Below, one piece after another: positions 36,046 through 45,118 of a stretch of DNA of 64,000 nucleotides. The notes below the pieces were generated by a model, which was given only the letters and a program-made list of their open reading frames with translations, was not told where the DNA came from and made no database searches. Within the stretch, counting starts at the first letter, position 1, and every line of letters begins with the position of its first letter. The DNA is from Pseudomonas deceptionensis (GTDB lineage: Bacteria; Pseudomonadota; Gammaproteobacteria; Pseudomonadales; Pseudomonadaceae): positions 4,237,501 to 4,301,500 of the forward strand of contig NZ_FNUD01000002.1 in NCBI RefSeq assembly GCF_900106095.1, read 5' to 3'. Made by a program: the position numbers and the translations under genes.

Positions 36046-37389
36046 TTATGCCAGAGCCTCCCATGAAAACTCTACGGTCGCACTGCGACCATCCGGTGCC
36101 CAGTGCGCTGCAGGGCAGAGCTGGCGTACCAAACTCACCCCGCGCCCCGACAAACGGTCTAAATCAAGCGGTCTGGCCATGAGCCTGGCAACATCAAAGC
36201 CCTGGCCGCTGTCTTCAACCCGGATAACCAGACGACCACCCGCCCCTACCGGCTCGACCTGCACCGATATCCGCACAAACCCGCTTTGCAGCGAGACCAG
36301 GCGTTCATTGCGCTGCTGGTAGTAATGCGCAAACCCTTCAACATCCCGCTTGAGGCGCGAATCGAGCCCCAGCACCCCATGCTCCAGGGCGTTGGCGTAA
36401 AGCTCAGACAGCACCGCATGAATCACCGCCCCTTGCGCACGCAGCCCGTGAACTTCCATCAGCAATTGCAGCACGTAAGGCAGTGGATTGAACTGTTGCA
36501 GGGTTGGCGCCCGAAATTCAAAGCTGGCCGACCAGTCCAGCGGGCTGCATTGACCGCTGTCGGAATAGGTCACCGCAGGCACGCCCAAAAACGCAGGCAA
36601 CTGCGAAGTGATCTGCACCATGCTCACATCATCGCGGGCCTGGCCCTGGAAATCGCGCAGGGCCTGCTCGATCTCGGCGATCAACTGCTGCGGCTGACAA
36701 TTGGCATCCAGCACCCGCTCCAGACGCTCGACCCCGAACAGTTGCTCGTCCGGGCCGCAGGTATCGAGCACGCCGTCGGTCAATAACAGCAGTTGGTCAC
36801 CGGGCAGCATCGGCAACACTCGGGTGCAATGGTCGAACTTCTCCGCCCGCAATACCCCCAATGGCAAGTGTTGCGAGGTCAATGCCGTGCGCTGGCCGCC
36901 AGCCTGCAAGTAACCATCGGGCATCCCGCCATTCCAGACCTCGACGCACCGCCGCTGCGCGCTGACACACAGCAAGGTGGCGCAGCAGAACATGTCGACG
37001 GGCAGGATACGTTTGAGCTTGGCGTTCATTTCCCGAAGCATTTCAGCCAGGCCATAGCCCTTGGCCGTCATGCTGTAGAACACTTCCGCCAGCGGCATGG
37101 CGCCAATGGCCGCCGGCAAACCGTGGCCGGTGAAGTCGGCGAGCAGCAAGTGGGTGTCCCCGGTCGGCGTGTAGGCTGCCAGCAACAAGTCACCGTTGAA
37201 CAAGGCATACGGCGATTGAAGGTAGCGGATATTGGGCGCACTCAGGCAGCCCGAATGCGCTACCCGATCAAATACCGCCTTGGCCACCCGCTGTTCATTG
37301 AGCAGGTAGTCGTTGTGCCGGGCAATCAGGTCTCGCTGCTGCAAGACCGTTTGCTGCAGACGCTGCAGGCGCTCCATGGGGCTGCTCAA
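36046..37389 (-). CDS. hsbR: HsbR-like PP2C phosphatase/anti-sigma kinase without receiver domain
   Basis: A protein of 447 residues. A short coiled linker (1-45) leads into a PP2C/SpoIIE-type phosphatase domain (about 50-265: LLADFTGHGLPAAIG, LLLLTDGVLD, ARDDVSMV). A C-terminal GHKL kinase domain follows (about 300-447: VLSELYANALEHG, IRVEDSGQGFD, SGRGVSLV). P. aeruginosa HsbR has an extra N-terminal receiver phosphorylated by HptB; here none exists, because the start abuts hsbA. The first codon is a TTG overlapping the hsbA TGA; an ATG at 37377 is an alternative. Neither has a clear ribosome site. It would act on HsbA Ser56. Confidence 0.82.
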   Translation of the reverse strand: MSSPMERLQRLQQTVLQQRDLIARHNDYLLNEQRVAKAVFDRVAHSGCLSAPNIRYLQSPYALFNGDLLLAAYTPTGDTHLLLADFTGHGLPAAIGAMPLAEVFYSMTAKGYGLAEMLREMNAKLKRILPVDMFCCATLLCVSAQRRCVEVWNGGMPDGYLQAGGQRTALTSQHLPLGVLRAEKFDHCTRVLPMLPGDQLLLLTDGVLDTCGPDEQLFGVERLERVLDANCQPQQLIAEIEQALRDFQGQARDDVSMVQITSQLPAFLGVPAVTYSDSGQCSPLDWSASFEFRAPTLQQFNPLPYVLQLLMEVHGLRAQGAVIHAVLSELYANALEHGVLGLDSRLKRDVEGFAHYYQQRNERLVSLQSGFVRISVQVEPVGAGGRLVIRVEDSGQGFDVARLMARPLDLDRLSGRGVSLVRQLCPAAHWAPDGRSATVEFSWEALA

Positions 37390-37691
37390 TTGATATCGAA
37401 CAACTTGTCGAAGTTGGAAATGCCGAGAATCTTGCGTACGTCCGGGTTGCTGTTGACCACCCGGATATCGGAGTCATCACCGCCCGAGTGTTCTCGCAAC
37501 AGCAACAGCATGCCCAGCGCCGAGCTGTCGAGGTAGGTCGCCTCTTTCAAATCCACCACTACGCACGCGGGCGCAGGGCTGAGTTCTTCGTAAGCGTCGC
37601 GAAATTCCTGATGCTTGGCAAAGTCGAACCGACCCTTGATTGCGATCGTCAGCTTGCTGCCATCTGCCGAAACTTCCGATGTCACTGCCAT
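37386..37691 (-). CDS. hsbA: HsbA-like STAS anti-sigma factor antagonist
   Basis: A STAS-domain protein of 101 residues. The phosphorylatable Ser56 is in ATYLDSSALGMLLLL, the same position as in P. aeruginosa HsbA. Unphosphorylated HsbA binds the anti-sigma FlgM and favours swimming; phosphorylated HsbA promotes biofilm through a diguanylate cyclase. The ATG at 37691 has a GGGAG site. It precedes hsbR and hptB and follows fliJ. Confidence 0.88.
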   Translation of the reverse strand: MAVTSEVSADGSKLTIAIKGRFDFAKHQEFRDAYEELSPAPACVVVDLKEATYLDSSALGMLLLLREHSGGDDSDIRVVNSNPDVRKILGISNFDKLFDIN

Positions 37692-37786
37692 GGGGTTGCT
37701 CCCGAGGTTGTCCCAGCAACTATAGACGCTTCTGTAAGCTGCGCCGCAGGCCAATACCCGTAGCAGCTGCCGAAGGGCGTGCGCGA

Positions 37787-38239
37787 TCAGTAGACTTCTT
37801 TGCGCGGCAACCGCTGGGCCAGCTCGTCCATCAGCTTTTGCTCGCGCTTGTCTTCAAGCTGGCGGGCTTCGTCGGCGTAGCGCTGCACCAGTTTGCGCAG
37901 CCCTTCAACCCGGGCATAGGCCGTTTGCCAGGTCTCCCGGGCCTTGTCGAGGTTGTTTTGATGCCACACCAGGCTTTGGCGCTGCTGGCCAACGGCGGTT
38001 TCCAGCTGGCCGAGGAAGTATTGATAGTTGCGCAGCCATTGGCCCGACACGCCCTGGCTGCCGCGATCAACCCACTGCGCCTGGTACTCGCCACGAAAGT
38101 TTTCCAGATCCCCCAGCTTGCTGTTCGCGAGGTTGACCTGCCCTTGAAAGTGCCCCAATCGCTGAGCTGCAGCCTTCTCGGTCTTTTCGGCCATGTCGAC
38201 CACCGGCGCCAGGCGCGCCGCTCTTGAATCACCGGCCAT
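37787..38239 (-). CDS. fliJ: FliJ, export chaperone escort/stalk
   Basis: A protein of 150 residues, almost wholly coiled coil, rich in Gln, Arg, Leu and Glu, starting MAGDSRAARLAPVVDMAEKT. FliJ is the central stalk of the FliI ATPase ring and recycles export chaperones. It is six bases downstream of the fliI stop, at the end of the fliEFGHIJ unit. The length is usual (about 150). Confidence 0.94.
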   Translation of the reverse strand: MAGDSRAARLAPVVDMAEKTEKAAAQRLGHFQGQVNLANSKLGDLENFRGEYQAQWVDRGSQGVSGQWLRNYQYFLGQLETAVGQQRQSLVWHQNNLDKARETWQTAYARVEGLRKLVQRYADEARQLEDKREQKLMDELAQRLPRKEVY

Positions 38240-38245
38240 GGCCGA

Positions 38246-39604
38246 TTAACCCCCCGCAGCAGGCGCGAAAATCGAGCCCAGGTGGCCGCCACTCTCGGCC
38301 AGGCTGATATTGTCGTTCAGGCCCTGGCGCAAGTACGCCTGCATGGCCGGTTGCAGGGCAATGGCGGTGTCGGTTTCGCGGTCGCCGCCCGGCACGTAGG
38401 CACCCACACTGATCAGGTCCCGCGCTTGCTGGAAGCGCGACCACAGCTGCTTGAACTGCTGCGCCCGGCGCATGTGCTCTTCCGTCACCACCGACGGCAT
38501 CACGCGGCTGATGGAGGCTTCGATGTCGATGGCCGGGTAATGCCCTTCTTCGGCCAGACGCCGGGACAACACGATATGGCCATCGAGCACGCCCCGCGCC
38601 GAGTCGGCAATCGGGTCCTGCTGGTCATCGCCTTCGGACAAGACGGTATAGAACGCGGTAATCGAGCCGCCACCGGCTTCGGCATTACCCGCGCGCTCTA
38701 CCAGCTTGGGCAATTTGGCGAACACCGAAGGCGGGTAACCCTTGGTCGCAGGCGGCTCGCCAATGGCCAGGGCGATTTCCCGCTGGGCCTGGGCGAATCG
38801 CGTCAGCGAGTCCATCAACAACAGGACGTTCTTGCCCTTGTCGCGAAAATATTCGGCAATCCGCGTGCAGTACATGGCCGCCCGCAAACGCATGAGCGGC
38901 GCGTCATCCGCAGGCGATGCCACCACCACCGAACGCTTGAGGCCTTCGGTGCCGAGGATATGCTCAATGAACTCCTTCACCTCGCGCCCCCGCTCGCCGA
39001 TCAGGCCCACCACGATGATGTCGGCTTCGGTGAAACGGGTCATCATGCCCAGCAGCACACTCTTGCCCACGCCGGTACCAGCGAATAGACCCAGACGCTG
39101 ACCGCGTCCGACCGTCAATAAACCGTTGATGCTGCGAATGCCCACGTCCAGCGGTACGCTGATGGGGTCGCGCTTGAGCGGGTTGATGGTGGGGCCGTCC
39201 ATCGGCACCCAGTCTTCAGCCTTCATCGGACCCTTGCCGTCCAGGGCGCGCCCGGCGCCATCCAGCACCCGCCCGAGCATGCTCATGCCCATGGGCAAGC
39301 GGCCGTTATCGGCCAGGGGCACCACCCGGGCGCCCGGCGCGATCCCGGCGACGCTGCCCACGGGCATCAGGAAGATTTTGCCACCCGAGAACCCCATCAC
39401 TTCGGCTTCGACTTCCACCGGGTGAAAGCTGTCGTCGTTAATCACCAGGCAGCGGCTGCCCATGGCGGCGCGCAGGCCTTCGGCTTCAAGGGTCAGGCCG
39501 ACCATACGCAGCAGGCGACCTTCGACCACCGGCTGCACAGGCAAAGACACGGCCGGGGCATAGGTGCTCAGGCGCTTGGCAAAGCTGGTGCGCTTAAGGT
39601 GCAT
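38246..39604 (-). CDS. fliI: FliI, flagellar export ATPase
   Basis: A protein of 452 residues of the F1-beta/FliI family. Walker A GTGVGKS at 176-182, Walker [19 protein letters not shown] and the C-terminal chaperone-contact domain (about 370-452). FliI energises substrate unfolding at the export gate. It overlaps the end of fliH by 11 bases. The length is standard. Confidence 0.97.
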   Translation of the reverse strand: MHLKRTSFAKRLSTYAPAVSLPVQPVVEGRLLRMVGLTLEAEGLRAAMGSRCLVINDDSFHPVEVEAEVMGFSGGKIFLMPVGSVAGIAPGARVVPLADNGRLPMGMSMLGRVLDGAGRALDGKGPMKAEDWVPMDGPTINPLKRDPISVPLDVGIRSINGLLTVGRGQRLGLFAGTGVGKSVLLGMMTRFTEADIIVVGLIGERGREVKEFIEHILGTEGLKRSVVVASPADDAPLMRLRAAMYCTRIAEYFRDKGKNVLLLMDSLTRFAQAQREIALAIGEPPATKGYPPSVFAKLPKLVERAGNAEAGGGSITAFYTVLSEGDDQQDPIADSARGVLDGHIVLSRRLAEEGHYPAIDIEASISRVMPSVVTEEHMRRAQQFKQLWSRFQQARDLISVGAYVPGGDRETDTAIALQPAMQAYLRQGLNDNISLAESGGHLGSIFAPAAGG

Positions 39605-40352
39605 CGAGGTCGATGTCGATATCAGGCGCCGCCGGGTGCAGCGACTGCTCGTGAAGCTGGTCGAGCAACTGGTTCATGGCCTGTTTGATGCGGGTTTCGA
39701 TGCTGGCATCGATGCGGCTGTGTTCGGTTTCAATACGGCAACCGCCGGGCTGCAGGGTGTCGTCTTCAAGAATCCGCCAGTGCTCGTCATGGCGTTCGCG
39801 CAGGGCTTTGATCTGGTCGAAGTCCTGCGGATTGATAAACAACCGAATGTTCTCGGCGCCCATCGGCAACAGTTTCAGGCCTTCACGCAGCACTTTCTCG
39901 ATCTGTGTGGAATCGGTTTTCAGTTCGCGCTGGATCACTTGCCGGGTCATGTGTTCGACCAGGCCGACCATGGCTTTTTCCAGTTGCTGGTCCTGCTCGG
40001 CAAGCGGCGCCAGCAAGCTGCTCATCAAGCGTTCGAGGCTGTCGACCTTGGCGCTCAAGGCGATTTCAGCTTCCTGGCGAACCTTGAGCTGAGTGCTGTG
40101 AAAACCTTCTCTCTCACCCGTGGCGAAGCCTTCGTTCCAGGCTTCCTGACGAATGCTTTCGAGTTCTTCGAGGGTCAGTGGCTGGACTTCTTCCAGCGGC
40201 ACTTCTTCGCTCTCCACCGGCAGTTCTTCGACCGGCTCGGGCTCGGGTTCTTCAGGTTCGCGCCACGGGTCAAAGCTGGGCAGCCCCCATACATCGAAGG
40301 CACCCACATCCTTGGCGCGGATCACATCACCGGGGGACTCGCCGCTGCTCAC
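39594..40352 (-). CDS. fliH: FliH, regulator of the export ATPase
   Basis: A protein of 252 residues with an acidic, Pro/Glu-rich N-terminus (about 30-60: [20 protein letters not shown]), a coiled-coil middle (about 70-130) and a C-terminal domain that binds FliI (about 140-245). FliH tethers FliI to the C-ring protein FliN. The start is a GTG directly after the fliG TAA, with a GAAGAGA stretch upstream. Confidence 0.94.
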   Translation of the reverse strand: MSSGESPGDVIRAKDVGAFDVWGLPSFDPWREPEEPEPEPVEELPVESEEVPLEEVQPLTLEELESIRQEAWNEGFATGEREGFHSTQLKVRQEAEIALSAKVDSLERLMSSLLAPLAEQDQQLEKAMVGLVEHMTRQVIQRELKTDSTQIEKVLREGLKLLPMGAENIRLFINPQDFDQIKALRERHDEHWRILEDDTLQPGGCRIETEHSRIDASIETRIKQAMNQLLDQLHEQSLHPAAPDIDIDLDAP

Positions 40353-41375
40353 TTAAATCATCTCTTCGCCGCCCTTCCCGCCGAGAACAATGTCTCCGGC
40401 TTCGGCCATACGGCGGGCGATGGTGAGGATTTCCTTCTGCGCAGTTTCGACATCGCTGACGCGCACCGGGCCCTTGGCTTCCAGATCGTCGCGCAGCAAT
40501 TCGGCGGCACGCTTGGACATGTTCTTGAAGATCTTTTCCTGGACGTTTTCGTCGGAGCCCTTGAGCGCCAGCACCAGCACGTCCGAAGACACTTCGCGCA
40601 GCAGCGCCTGAATGCCGCGGTCATCGACATCGGCCAGGTTGTTGAACACGAACATCAGGTCTTCGATCTGGCCGGACAGGTCTTCGTCGATGTCGCGGAT
40701 CGAGTCCATCAACTGCGCTTCCATCGAACTGTCGAGGAAGTTCATGATATCGGCCGCCCGCTTGACGCCACCCAGTGAGGTGCGCGCCGCGTTGGAGTTG
40801 CCGGCGAACTGTTTTTCGAGGATCTGGTTCAGCTCTTTGAGCGCCGCCGGCTGCACGGTATTGAGCGACGAGACCCGCAGGATGATGTCAAGACGCGCCT
40901 TCTGATCGAAGTGGCCGAGCACTTCGCCGGCCTGATCCGGGTCCAGATAGGCAACGACGATGGCCTGGATTTGCGGGTGTTCGAAGCGGATCACGTCGGC
41001 CACGGCCCGCGGCTCCATCCACTTAAGGCTGTCGAGGCCGCTGGTGTTGCCACCCAGCAGAATGCGGTCGATCAGGCCGTTGGCCTTGTCTTCGCCCAGG
41101 GCCGAGGTGAGCATTTTGCGGATGTAGCTGTCGGAGCCAACGCCAAGGCTGGTCTGATCGCCGACGATCTCGACGAACTCGCTCATCACCTGCTCAACCT
41201 GCTCGCGGTGCACGTTGCGCATTTGTGCCATGGCCACGCCTACCCGCTGCACTTCCTTGGGCCCCATGTGCCGCAGCACCTGGGCCGCATCGGTTTCGCC
41301 GAGCGACAGCAGCAGGATCGCGGCCTTGTCGACGCGGCTGAGTTTGGCGTTAACGGCTGCTCGGTTGTCACTCAT
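40353..41375 (-). CDS. fliG: FliG, flagellar motor switch protein
   Basis: A protein of 340 residues with N-terminal (FliF-binding), middle and C-terminal (torque) armadillo-like domains. It contains the EHPQ-like motif (RFEHPQIQAIVVAYL) and the charged torque helix region near 280-300. FliG is the rotor part that contacts MotA/MotC. The ATG at 41375 lies within the fliF end (ATGAGTGA), giving coupled translation; another ATG two codons upstream is possible. Confidence 0.96.
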   Translation of the reverse strand: MSDNRAAVNAKLSRVDKAAILLLSLGETDAAQVLRHMGPKEVQRVGVAMAQMRNVHREQVEQVMSEFVEIVGDQTSLGVGSDSYIRKMLTSALGEDKANGLIDRILLGGNTSGLDSLKWMEPRAVADVIRFEHPQIQAIVVAYLDPDQAGEVLGHFDQKARLDIILRVSSLNTVQPAALKELNQILEKQFAGNSNAARTSLGGVKRAADIMNFLDSSMEAQLMDSIRDIDEDLSGQIEDLMFVFNNLADVDDRGIQALLREVSSDVLVLALKGSDENVQEKIFKNMSKRAAELLRDDLEAKGPVRVSDVETAQKEILTIARRMAEAGDIVLGGKGGEEMI

Positions 41376-43146
41376 CGGCATTGATCCACTCTTTTACTAC
41401 CTGGGCCACACGGCCCGGATCTTCTGCGACCAGACTCTTGATGGCGTTCAACTGAGCGTCATAGCCTTCGCTCGGGCTAGGCAACAGAATGCTTTGCGGG
41501 CCGCCAAGGCTGACGCGGTCGTTGGCCAGTTCGCCATCCATGCCACCCATGCCGTTCAACTCGGCATCGCTGCCAATACCGGCCACCTGCTTGCCGCGCC
41601 CGTTGCCGGTGATGTTGTTGAGCACCGGGCGCAACACGCCAAACACCAGCACCAGAATAAACAGCACGCCCAGCACTTGCTTGAGCACATCCCAGAACCA
41701 GGGCTGAGAGTAGAACGGGATGTCGGCAATGACTTCTGCACGCTCGGTGGAGAACGGCACGTTGATCACGCTGACGCTGTCGCCACGGCTGGCATCAAAG
41801 CCCACGGCGTCCTGCACCAGACGGGTAAAGCGCGCCAGTTGATCCGTGGTCCACGGCACCTGGGTGATCTCGCCGTTGACCGGGTTGACGTTGACCTTGT
41901 CGTCGATCACCACCGCCACCGACAGGCGATTGACCCGACCCTGCTGCTGTTTGGTGTGACTGATGGAGCGGTCCAGCTCGAAATTGCGGGTCGATTGCGA
42001 GCGTTTGTCCGTCGGATACGGCGCCAGCATCGGCTGACCGGTGCCCGGGTCCATGATTTGCTGGCCGTTGGCATCGAGCAAAGGCTGGCCCGGCTGGATG
42101 GTCCCGGAGGCTGCACCCTGCCCGGTTTGCTGTGGCGCGGACGCAGGGCTCGGCGGCTGGTTGCTCAATGCACCGGGCACGCCTTGGGGGCCGCTGCTGG
42201 CCGTGCGCTGCTCGTTGGTGGATTGCTCGCTGCGCAGGGCCGGTTGATCGGGGTTGAACTGCTCGGAGGTGGACTCCACCGCGCTGAAATCCACATCGGC
42301 CGACACTTCTGCCTTGTAGCGGTCATTGCCCAGCACCGGTTGCAGAATGTTGTGCACGCGCTGGGTCAGCATGCTTTCCATGCGCCGGCTGTAATCGAAT
42401 TGCTTGCCGGCCATGGTCAGTTCGGAGTTTTGCGCCTGGTCCGAGAGCAGGTTGCCCTTTTGGTCGACGATGGTGATCTGTGACTTGTTCAGCTCCGGCA
42501 CGCTGGTGGCTACCAGATTGATGATCGCCAGCACCTGGCCAGGCTCCAGCGAACGGCCGCCGTACAGTTCAACCAATACCGAGGCACTGGGCTTGCGCTC
42601 ATCGCGCACGAACACCGAGCTTTTGGGGATTGCCAGATGCACCCGAGCACCCTTGACGTTGCTCAGGCTGGAGATGGTGCGGGCCAGTTCGCCTTCCAGG
42701 CCACGGCGATAGCGCGTGGCCTCCATGAACTGGCTGGTGCCCAGGCCCTGGTCTTTGTCGAGAATTTCGAAACCGATATTACTGTCGGTGGGGGTGACGC
42801 CTGCGGCGGCGAGTTTGAGGCGCGCGCGGGACACGTCATCGGCCTTGACCAGCAAGGCACCCGAGTTGGGCTCAACGCTGTAGGCAATGTCTGCAGCAGT
42901 CAGGGTTTCCATGACCTGCTTGGCATCCATACCGGCCAGGCTGCCGTACAGCGGCCGGTAATCGGGCTGCTGGGACCACAGCACCACGGCAAAGCCGATC
43001 GCCACGCTCGCCGCCAGACCGACCATAAGGCCGACCTGACGCAACATGGTCATATCGGCCAGGTTATCCAGAAACGAGAGACCAAACAGCGGTTTGCTGC
43101 CTGCGCCTGGGTTGGCCGGAGCATTATCCGGGAGTGCATCTGCCAT
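41368..43146 (-). CDS. fliF: FliF, MS-ring protein
   Basis: A protein of 592 residues with two membrane helices (about 33-52 and 475-495). Between them is a periplasmic region with ring-building motifs (YSVEPNSGALLVKADDVSRA; ARVHLAIPKSSVFVRDERKP). A cytoplasmic FliG-binding tail ends VAQVVKEWINADE. FliF forms the MS ring, the assembly base of the motor. It is preceded by fliE, with 15 bases between. Confidence 0.97.
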   Translation of the reverse strand: MADALPDNAPANPGAGSKPLFGLSFLDNLADMTMLRQVGLMVGLAASVAIGFAVVLWSQQPDYRPLYGSLAGMDAKQVMETLTAADIAYSVEPNSGALLVKADDVSRARLKLAAAGVTPTDSNIGFEILDKDQGLGTSQFMEATRYRRGLEGELARTISSLSNVKGARVHLAIPKSSVFVRDERKPSASVLVELYGGRSLEPGQVLAIINLVATSVPELNKSQITIVDQKGNLLSDQAQNSELTMAGKQFDYSRRMESMLTQRVHNILQPVLGNDRYKAEVSADVDFSAVESTSEQFNPDQPALRSEQSTNEQRTASSGPQGVPGALSNQPPSPASAPQQTGQGAASGTIQPGQPLLDANGQQIMDPGTGQPMLAPYPTDKRSQSTRNFELDRSISHTKQQQGRVNRLSVAVVIDDKVNVNPVNGEITQVPWTTDQLARFTRLVQDAVGFDASRGDSVSVINVPFSTERAEVIADIPFYSQPWFWDVLKQVLGVLFILVLVFGVLRPVLNNITGNGRGKQVAGIGSDAELNGMGGMDGELANDRVSLGGPQSILLPSPSEGYDAQLNAIKSLVAEDPGRVAQVVKEWINADE

Positions 43147-43161
43147 GACTTGATATCGTCC

Positions 43162-43494
43162 TTAAACCGGCATCTGCATGATGTCCTGGTACGCCTGAAC
43201 CAGTTTGTTACGCACTTGGGTCAACGCCTGAAAAGAGACACTGGCCTTCTGCGAAGCAATCATCACGTCTGTCAGATCGACACCGCTCTTGCCGATCTCG
43301 AACGCGTTCGACAGCTGGCTCGATGCCTGCTGCGTTTCGCTGACCTTGTTGATCGCGTTGCCGAGCATGTCGGAGAAACTGCTGGCACCCGCTTCAGGAG
43401 CGGCCTGCACAGCCGATTTCGGTTGCGCCATGGCGTCCATTTGCATGGCCCGCATGTCCAACATCAATCGATTAAATTCAATACCTTGGCTCAT
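43162..43494 (-). CDS. fliE: FliE, rod-MS ring adaptor
   Basis: A protein of 110 residues with the FliE C-terminal signature [20 protein letters not shown] and [14 protein letters not shown]. It joins the MS ring to the rod and is the first rod protein exported. It is the first gene of fliEFGHIJ, behind a sigma-54 promoter at 43554-43571. The length is normal. Confidence 0.96.
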   Translation of the reverse strand: MSQGIEFNRLMLDMRAMQMDAMAQPKSAVQAAPEAGASSFSDMLGNAINKVSETQQASSQLSNAFEIGKSGVDLTDVMIASQKASVSFQALTQVRNKLVQAYQDIMQMPV

Positions 43495-43553
43495 GGACTA
43501 CTGCCTCCGACGACCCGCATTTTTTTGACACTTTCACAGCGCATACAGTGGTG

Positions 43554-43571
43554 TAGCAACAAGGGTGCCAG
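43554..43571 (-). promoter_or_regulatory. sigma-54 promoter of fliE
   Basis: The minus strand reads CTGGCACCCTTGTTGCTA, a near-perfect TGGCAC-N5-TTGC with ten bases between GG and GC. It lies about 60 bases upstream of the fliE ATG, consistent with FleR/RpoN control of the fliE operon in Pseudomonas. Confidence 0.87.
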
Positions 43572-43633
43572 CTCTTTGTCGTTATAAAACAATTAACGTT
43601 ACAAATCGTCGCAGGTAAAAAGTTACTCCACTC

Positions 43634-43710
43634 TGTGGGAGCGGGCCTGCTCGCGAAGGCATCACCTTGTGCACCTGGTAAACCGCATCGCGAGCAGGCT
43701 CGCGCCCACA
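43634..43710. repeat. Pseudomonas REP/BIME pair
   Basis: Inverted copies of the GTGGGAGCG-type palindrome: TGTGGGAGCGGGCCTGCTCG opens and CGAGCAGGCTCGCGCCCACA closes. They lie between the fleR stop and the fliE promoter. Same family as at 3735, 53821 and 62458. It may end fleSR transcription. Confidence 0.85.
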
Positions 43711-43726
43711 GAAAAGGGGCACTCTG

Positions 43727-45118
43727 TCAGCCCGAAGCAAACAAGTAAGCCTCAACATCCATCCCCGCATCGCGCATCTGCGCCAGTTTGTAGCGCAGAG
43801 TGCGCGGGCTGATGCCCAGGCGCTCGGAGGCTTCCTTGCGCCGGCCACGCTCGGCACGCAAGGTATCGATGATCATCTGAAACTCGCGCCGACGCAGGTC
43901 ATCGCCCAACCCGCCCATCGACTCCGCAACCTCGACCACCAACGGCTCAATACGCGCCAAAGGCGGCAACGGTGCGCAGGCCACGGGCCCGGCCAGGCAA
44001 AAATCTGCCGCTTCGATCATCCCGTGCTGATGCAAAATCAGCGCTCGCTGAATCGCGTTATCCAGCTCGCGCACATTGCCCGGCCACGGATACGCACTCA
44101 GGCACGCCTTGGCATCCGCCGAGAACCCCACCGCCGTGTGCTTCATCTTGCCGATGTGCTTGGCCAGCAACCGCTCGGCCAGCGGCAGAATGTCGGCGGT
44201 GCGCTCGCGCAACGGGCGCCAGGCCAGCGGAAAGACCGAAAGGCGGTAGTACAGATCTTCGCGGAAGCGCCCCGCCGCCACTTCGCCCGCCAGGTCGCGG
44301 TTGGTGGTGGCAACCACGCGGATATCCAGCACGATCGGCTTGCGCCCGCCCACCCGTTCGACTTCCCGCTCTTGCAGCACGCGCAGCAATTTCGCCTGCA
44401 GGCCCAAAGGCATCTCGGAAATCTCATCGAGCAGCAAGGTACCGCCATCGGCCTGCTCGAACTTGCCGGCCTGGGCCGCAATCGCGCCGGTGAACGAACC
44501 TTTTTCGTGACCGAACAGCGTGGCCTCGAGCATGTTATCGGGGATGGCCGCGCAGTTGATCGCCACAAACGGGTGATCCACCCGCCGGGAATGCTGGTGG
44601 ATATAGCGCGCCAACACCTCTTTGCCGGTGCCAGACTCACCCGAGATCAATACCGTCGCATCACTGCGGGCCACCCGCGCCGCCAGCTCCAGCAACTGCG
44701 CACTTGCCGGCTCAACCGCCACCGGGCCTCGGGTATCCGCCGCCCCAAGACTGCCCAGGGCATGGCGGGCCACCAGATCGAGCAAGGCCTTGGGCTCAAA
44801 CGGCTTGACCAGATAATCCACCGCCCCCTGACGCATCGCATCCACCGCACGCTCCACGGCGCCGTGGGCGGTCATGAGCAGCACCGGCAACTGAGGCTGA
44901 CAGGTGCGCAGCCGGGCGAGCAGTTGATGACCATCCATGCCCGGCATGTTCACGTCACTGATTACCAGGCTGAACGACTCCACCATCACCGCCGCCAGGG
45001 CTTCTTCCCCCGAACTGACAGCCCGAAAGCCGTGACCTGCCAGCAACAAGGTATCGGCCAGGGCTTCGCGCAATGCGTGATCGTCTTCCACCAGCAGCAC
45101 GTTGATTCGCATCACCAT
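43727..45118 (-). CDS. fleR: FleR, sigma-54 response regulator
   Basis: A protein of 463 residues: receiver (1-120, phospho-Asp55 in LVISDVNMPGMDG), AAA+ domain (Walker A GESGTGKE at 160-167, GSFTGA loop at 207-212 in place of GAFTGA) and a C-terminal Fis-type helix-turn-helix (about 415-455). FleR activates class III genes such as fliE and flgF with RpoN. The start overlaps the fleS stop (TGATG); an ATG two codons later is also possible. Confidence 0.96.
   Translation of the reverse strand: MVMRINVLLVEDDHALREALADTLLLAGHGFRAVSSGEEALAAVMVESFSLVISDVNMPGMDGHQLLARLRTCQPQLPVLLMTAHGAVERAVDAMRQGAVDYLVKPFEPKALLDLVARHALGSLGAADTRGPVAVEPASAQLLELAARVARSDATVLISGESGTGKEVLARYIHQHSRRVDHPFVAINCAAIPDNMLEATLFGHEKGSFTGAIAAQAGKFEQADGGTLLLDEISEMPLGLQAKLLRVLQEREVERVGGRKPIVLDIRVVATTNRDLAGEVAAGRFREDLYYRLSVFPLAWRPLRERTADILPLAERLLAKHIGKMKHTAVGFSADAKACLSAYPWPGNVRELDNAIQRALILHQHGMIEAADFCLAGPVACAPLPPLARIEPLVVEVAESMGGLGDDLRRREFQMIIDTLRAERGRRKEASERLGISPRTLRYKLAQMRDAGMDVEAYLFASG

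Noticed and set aside
37295..37480. Possible remnant of the HsbR receiver in another frame
   Set aside because: The translated product shows no receiver motifs; it is a shadow of hsbA.
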